Source: Verrucomicrobiota bacterium
Lineage (GTDB): Bacteria > Verrucomicrobiota > Verrucomicrobiia > Limisphaerales > UBA9464
NCBI GenBank assembly: GCA_947454705.1
Contig: CANGKZ010000025.1
Coordinates: 1 to 64,000, forward strand
Length of the DNA: 64,000 nt
Direction of reading: 5' to 3'
The first letter of the stretch is position 1. The number at the start of each line of letters is the position of its first letter. Positions 63,695-64,000 of this stretch are shown here, piece by piece. The translations under genes were made by a program, and so were the position numbers. The notes under the pieces were generated by a model. That model saw only the letters and a list, made by a program, of their open reading frames with translations, ran no database searches and had not been told where the DNA came from.

Positions 63695-64000
63695 TCAGGC
63701 TTTCTTGTCCGACGGCTTGCCACCAGTTCCCGCGACCTCCGCGTCTTTGGCCTCGGTCACCTTGGCATCGACGTTGATGGTCTTCGAATCTGCGGGCTGC
63801 GACGGCAGCCGACCGGCGGCATCGGCCTCGCCCTGGCTCTTGGCATCGGGATAGACCGACTGATCCGGGGTGAGCGGACGGTGGTAGTACGACGCGTAGT
63901 AGTACGTCGTGTAGTAGTAGTACGGATTGTCGATCGGCACGCCATTGACGATCAGGCCCAGGATTGGGGCACCGCGTTGATGGATCGTGTTGATGCCCAT
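63695..64000 (-). CDS. C-terminus of a polysaccharide BY-kinase (Wzc-like), cut by the window edge
   Basis: Only about 101 residues are in the window; the ATG at 64000 is probably internal. The visible start (INTIHQRGAPILGLIVNGV) matches the end of the bacterial tyrosine kinase ATPase domain. It is followed by a tyrosine cluster (PYYYYTTYYYASYYHRP), the autophosphorylation tail of Wzc/CapB-type kinases, and then about 55 polar residues. Such kinases control chain length and export of exopolysaccharide. This fits the glycosyltransferase and flippase genes at 44744-50658. Confidence 0.8.
   Translation of the reverse strand: MGINTIHQRGAPILGLIVNGVPIDNPYYYYTTYYYASYYHRPLTPDQSVYPDAKSQGEADAAGRLPSQPADSKTINVDAKVTEAKDAEVAGTGGKPSDKKA

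Noticed and set aside
1..64000. tRNA, rRNA or insertion sequence genes
   Set aside because: No cloverleaf, rRNA or transposase signature was recognised by eye; a tRNAscan or profile search would settle it.

Overview
The window looks like chromosomal DNA of a GC-rich, Gram-negative member of the PVC superphylum, most likely a verrucomicrobium of the Limisphaerales/Pedosphaera type. The evidence is gene content: three giant PVC-type haem-binding dehydrogenases (391-3480, 19942-23295, 54676-58173), a PSCyt1/DUF1549/DUF1553 protein, a DUF1501 protein, a DUF1080 protein and Tat-exported enzymes. The envelope genes lpxK, an LpxL-type acyltransferase, a heptosyltransferase and a TonB receptor show an outer membrane. 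Many starts are GTG, and several gene pairs overlap by ATGA or GTGA. No rRNA, tRNA, CRISPR array, prophage or transposase gene was recognised.

Layout, left to right. 391-10164: PVC dehydrogenase, a DUF6232-like membrane protein, a TonB siderophore receptor with its PiuC-type hydroxylase, and a Tat-exported phospholipase C. 10558-15833: a redox/copper cluster with a small HPCGLC protein, two SCO proteins (one a CusF-SCO fusion), a RegB/PrrB sensor kinase, a RegA/PrrA regulator and a cytochrome c; this recalls the senC-regA-regB locus of phototrophic proteobacteria. 16189-24467 (minus): a four-gene operon for periplasmic oxidation and degradation. 24573-27656 (minus): PNPOx-like protein, class V aminotransferase and DUF2851 protein. 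27762-33739: HtrA protease, then a tight lipid A/core operon. 33805-37569: DUF1080 protein, beta-helix protein and ROK kinase. 37605-39686: Maf and DUF1802 divergent from an SDR. 39794-42727: a tandem duplication of vanadium haloperoxidase genes that includes their terminators. 43277-50658: Nif3 protein and a polysaccharide cluster (three glycosyltransferases and a flippase) with an M20 peptidase. 50630-54607: rRNA methyltransferase, small membrane protein, and an ECF sigma factor fused to a membrane and glycine-repeat domain. 54676-64000: third PVC dehydrogenase, an unknown 727-aa secreted protein, a PQQ-like propeller protein, CinA, and the tyrosine-rich tail of a BY-kinase cut by the window edge.

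The most unusual structure is between the genes. Three families of palindromic elements (I: 44293-44394 and 58278-58379; II: 141-257 and 60741-60857; III: 4258-4461, 10225-10474 and 15896-16114) share one design: two inverted arms, each with a GGAGT- or GGACT-like tip followed by its own hairpin, and stem changes between arms are compensatory. Seven arrays of an 8-bp tandem repeat, YTTCAACN, lie next to these elements. In all seven the array reads CTTCAAC outward from the element. This suggests one composite REP/BIME-like repeat system. Nothing in the window encodes its mobilising enzyme. A separate family (IV) of larger palindromic elements is nested with family I inside a 27-bp perfect inverted repeat at 44083-44677.
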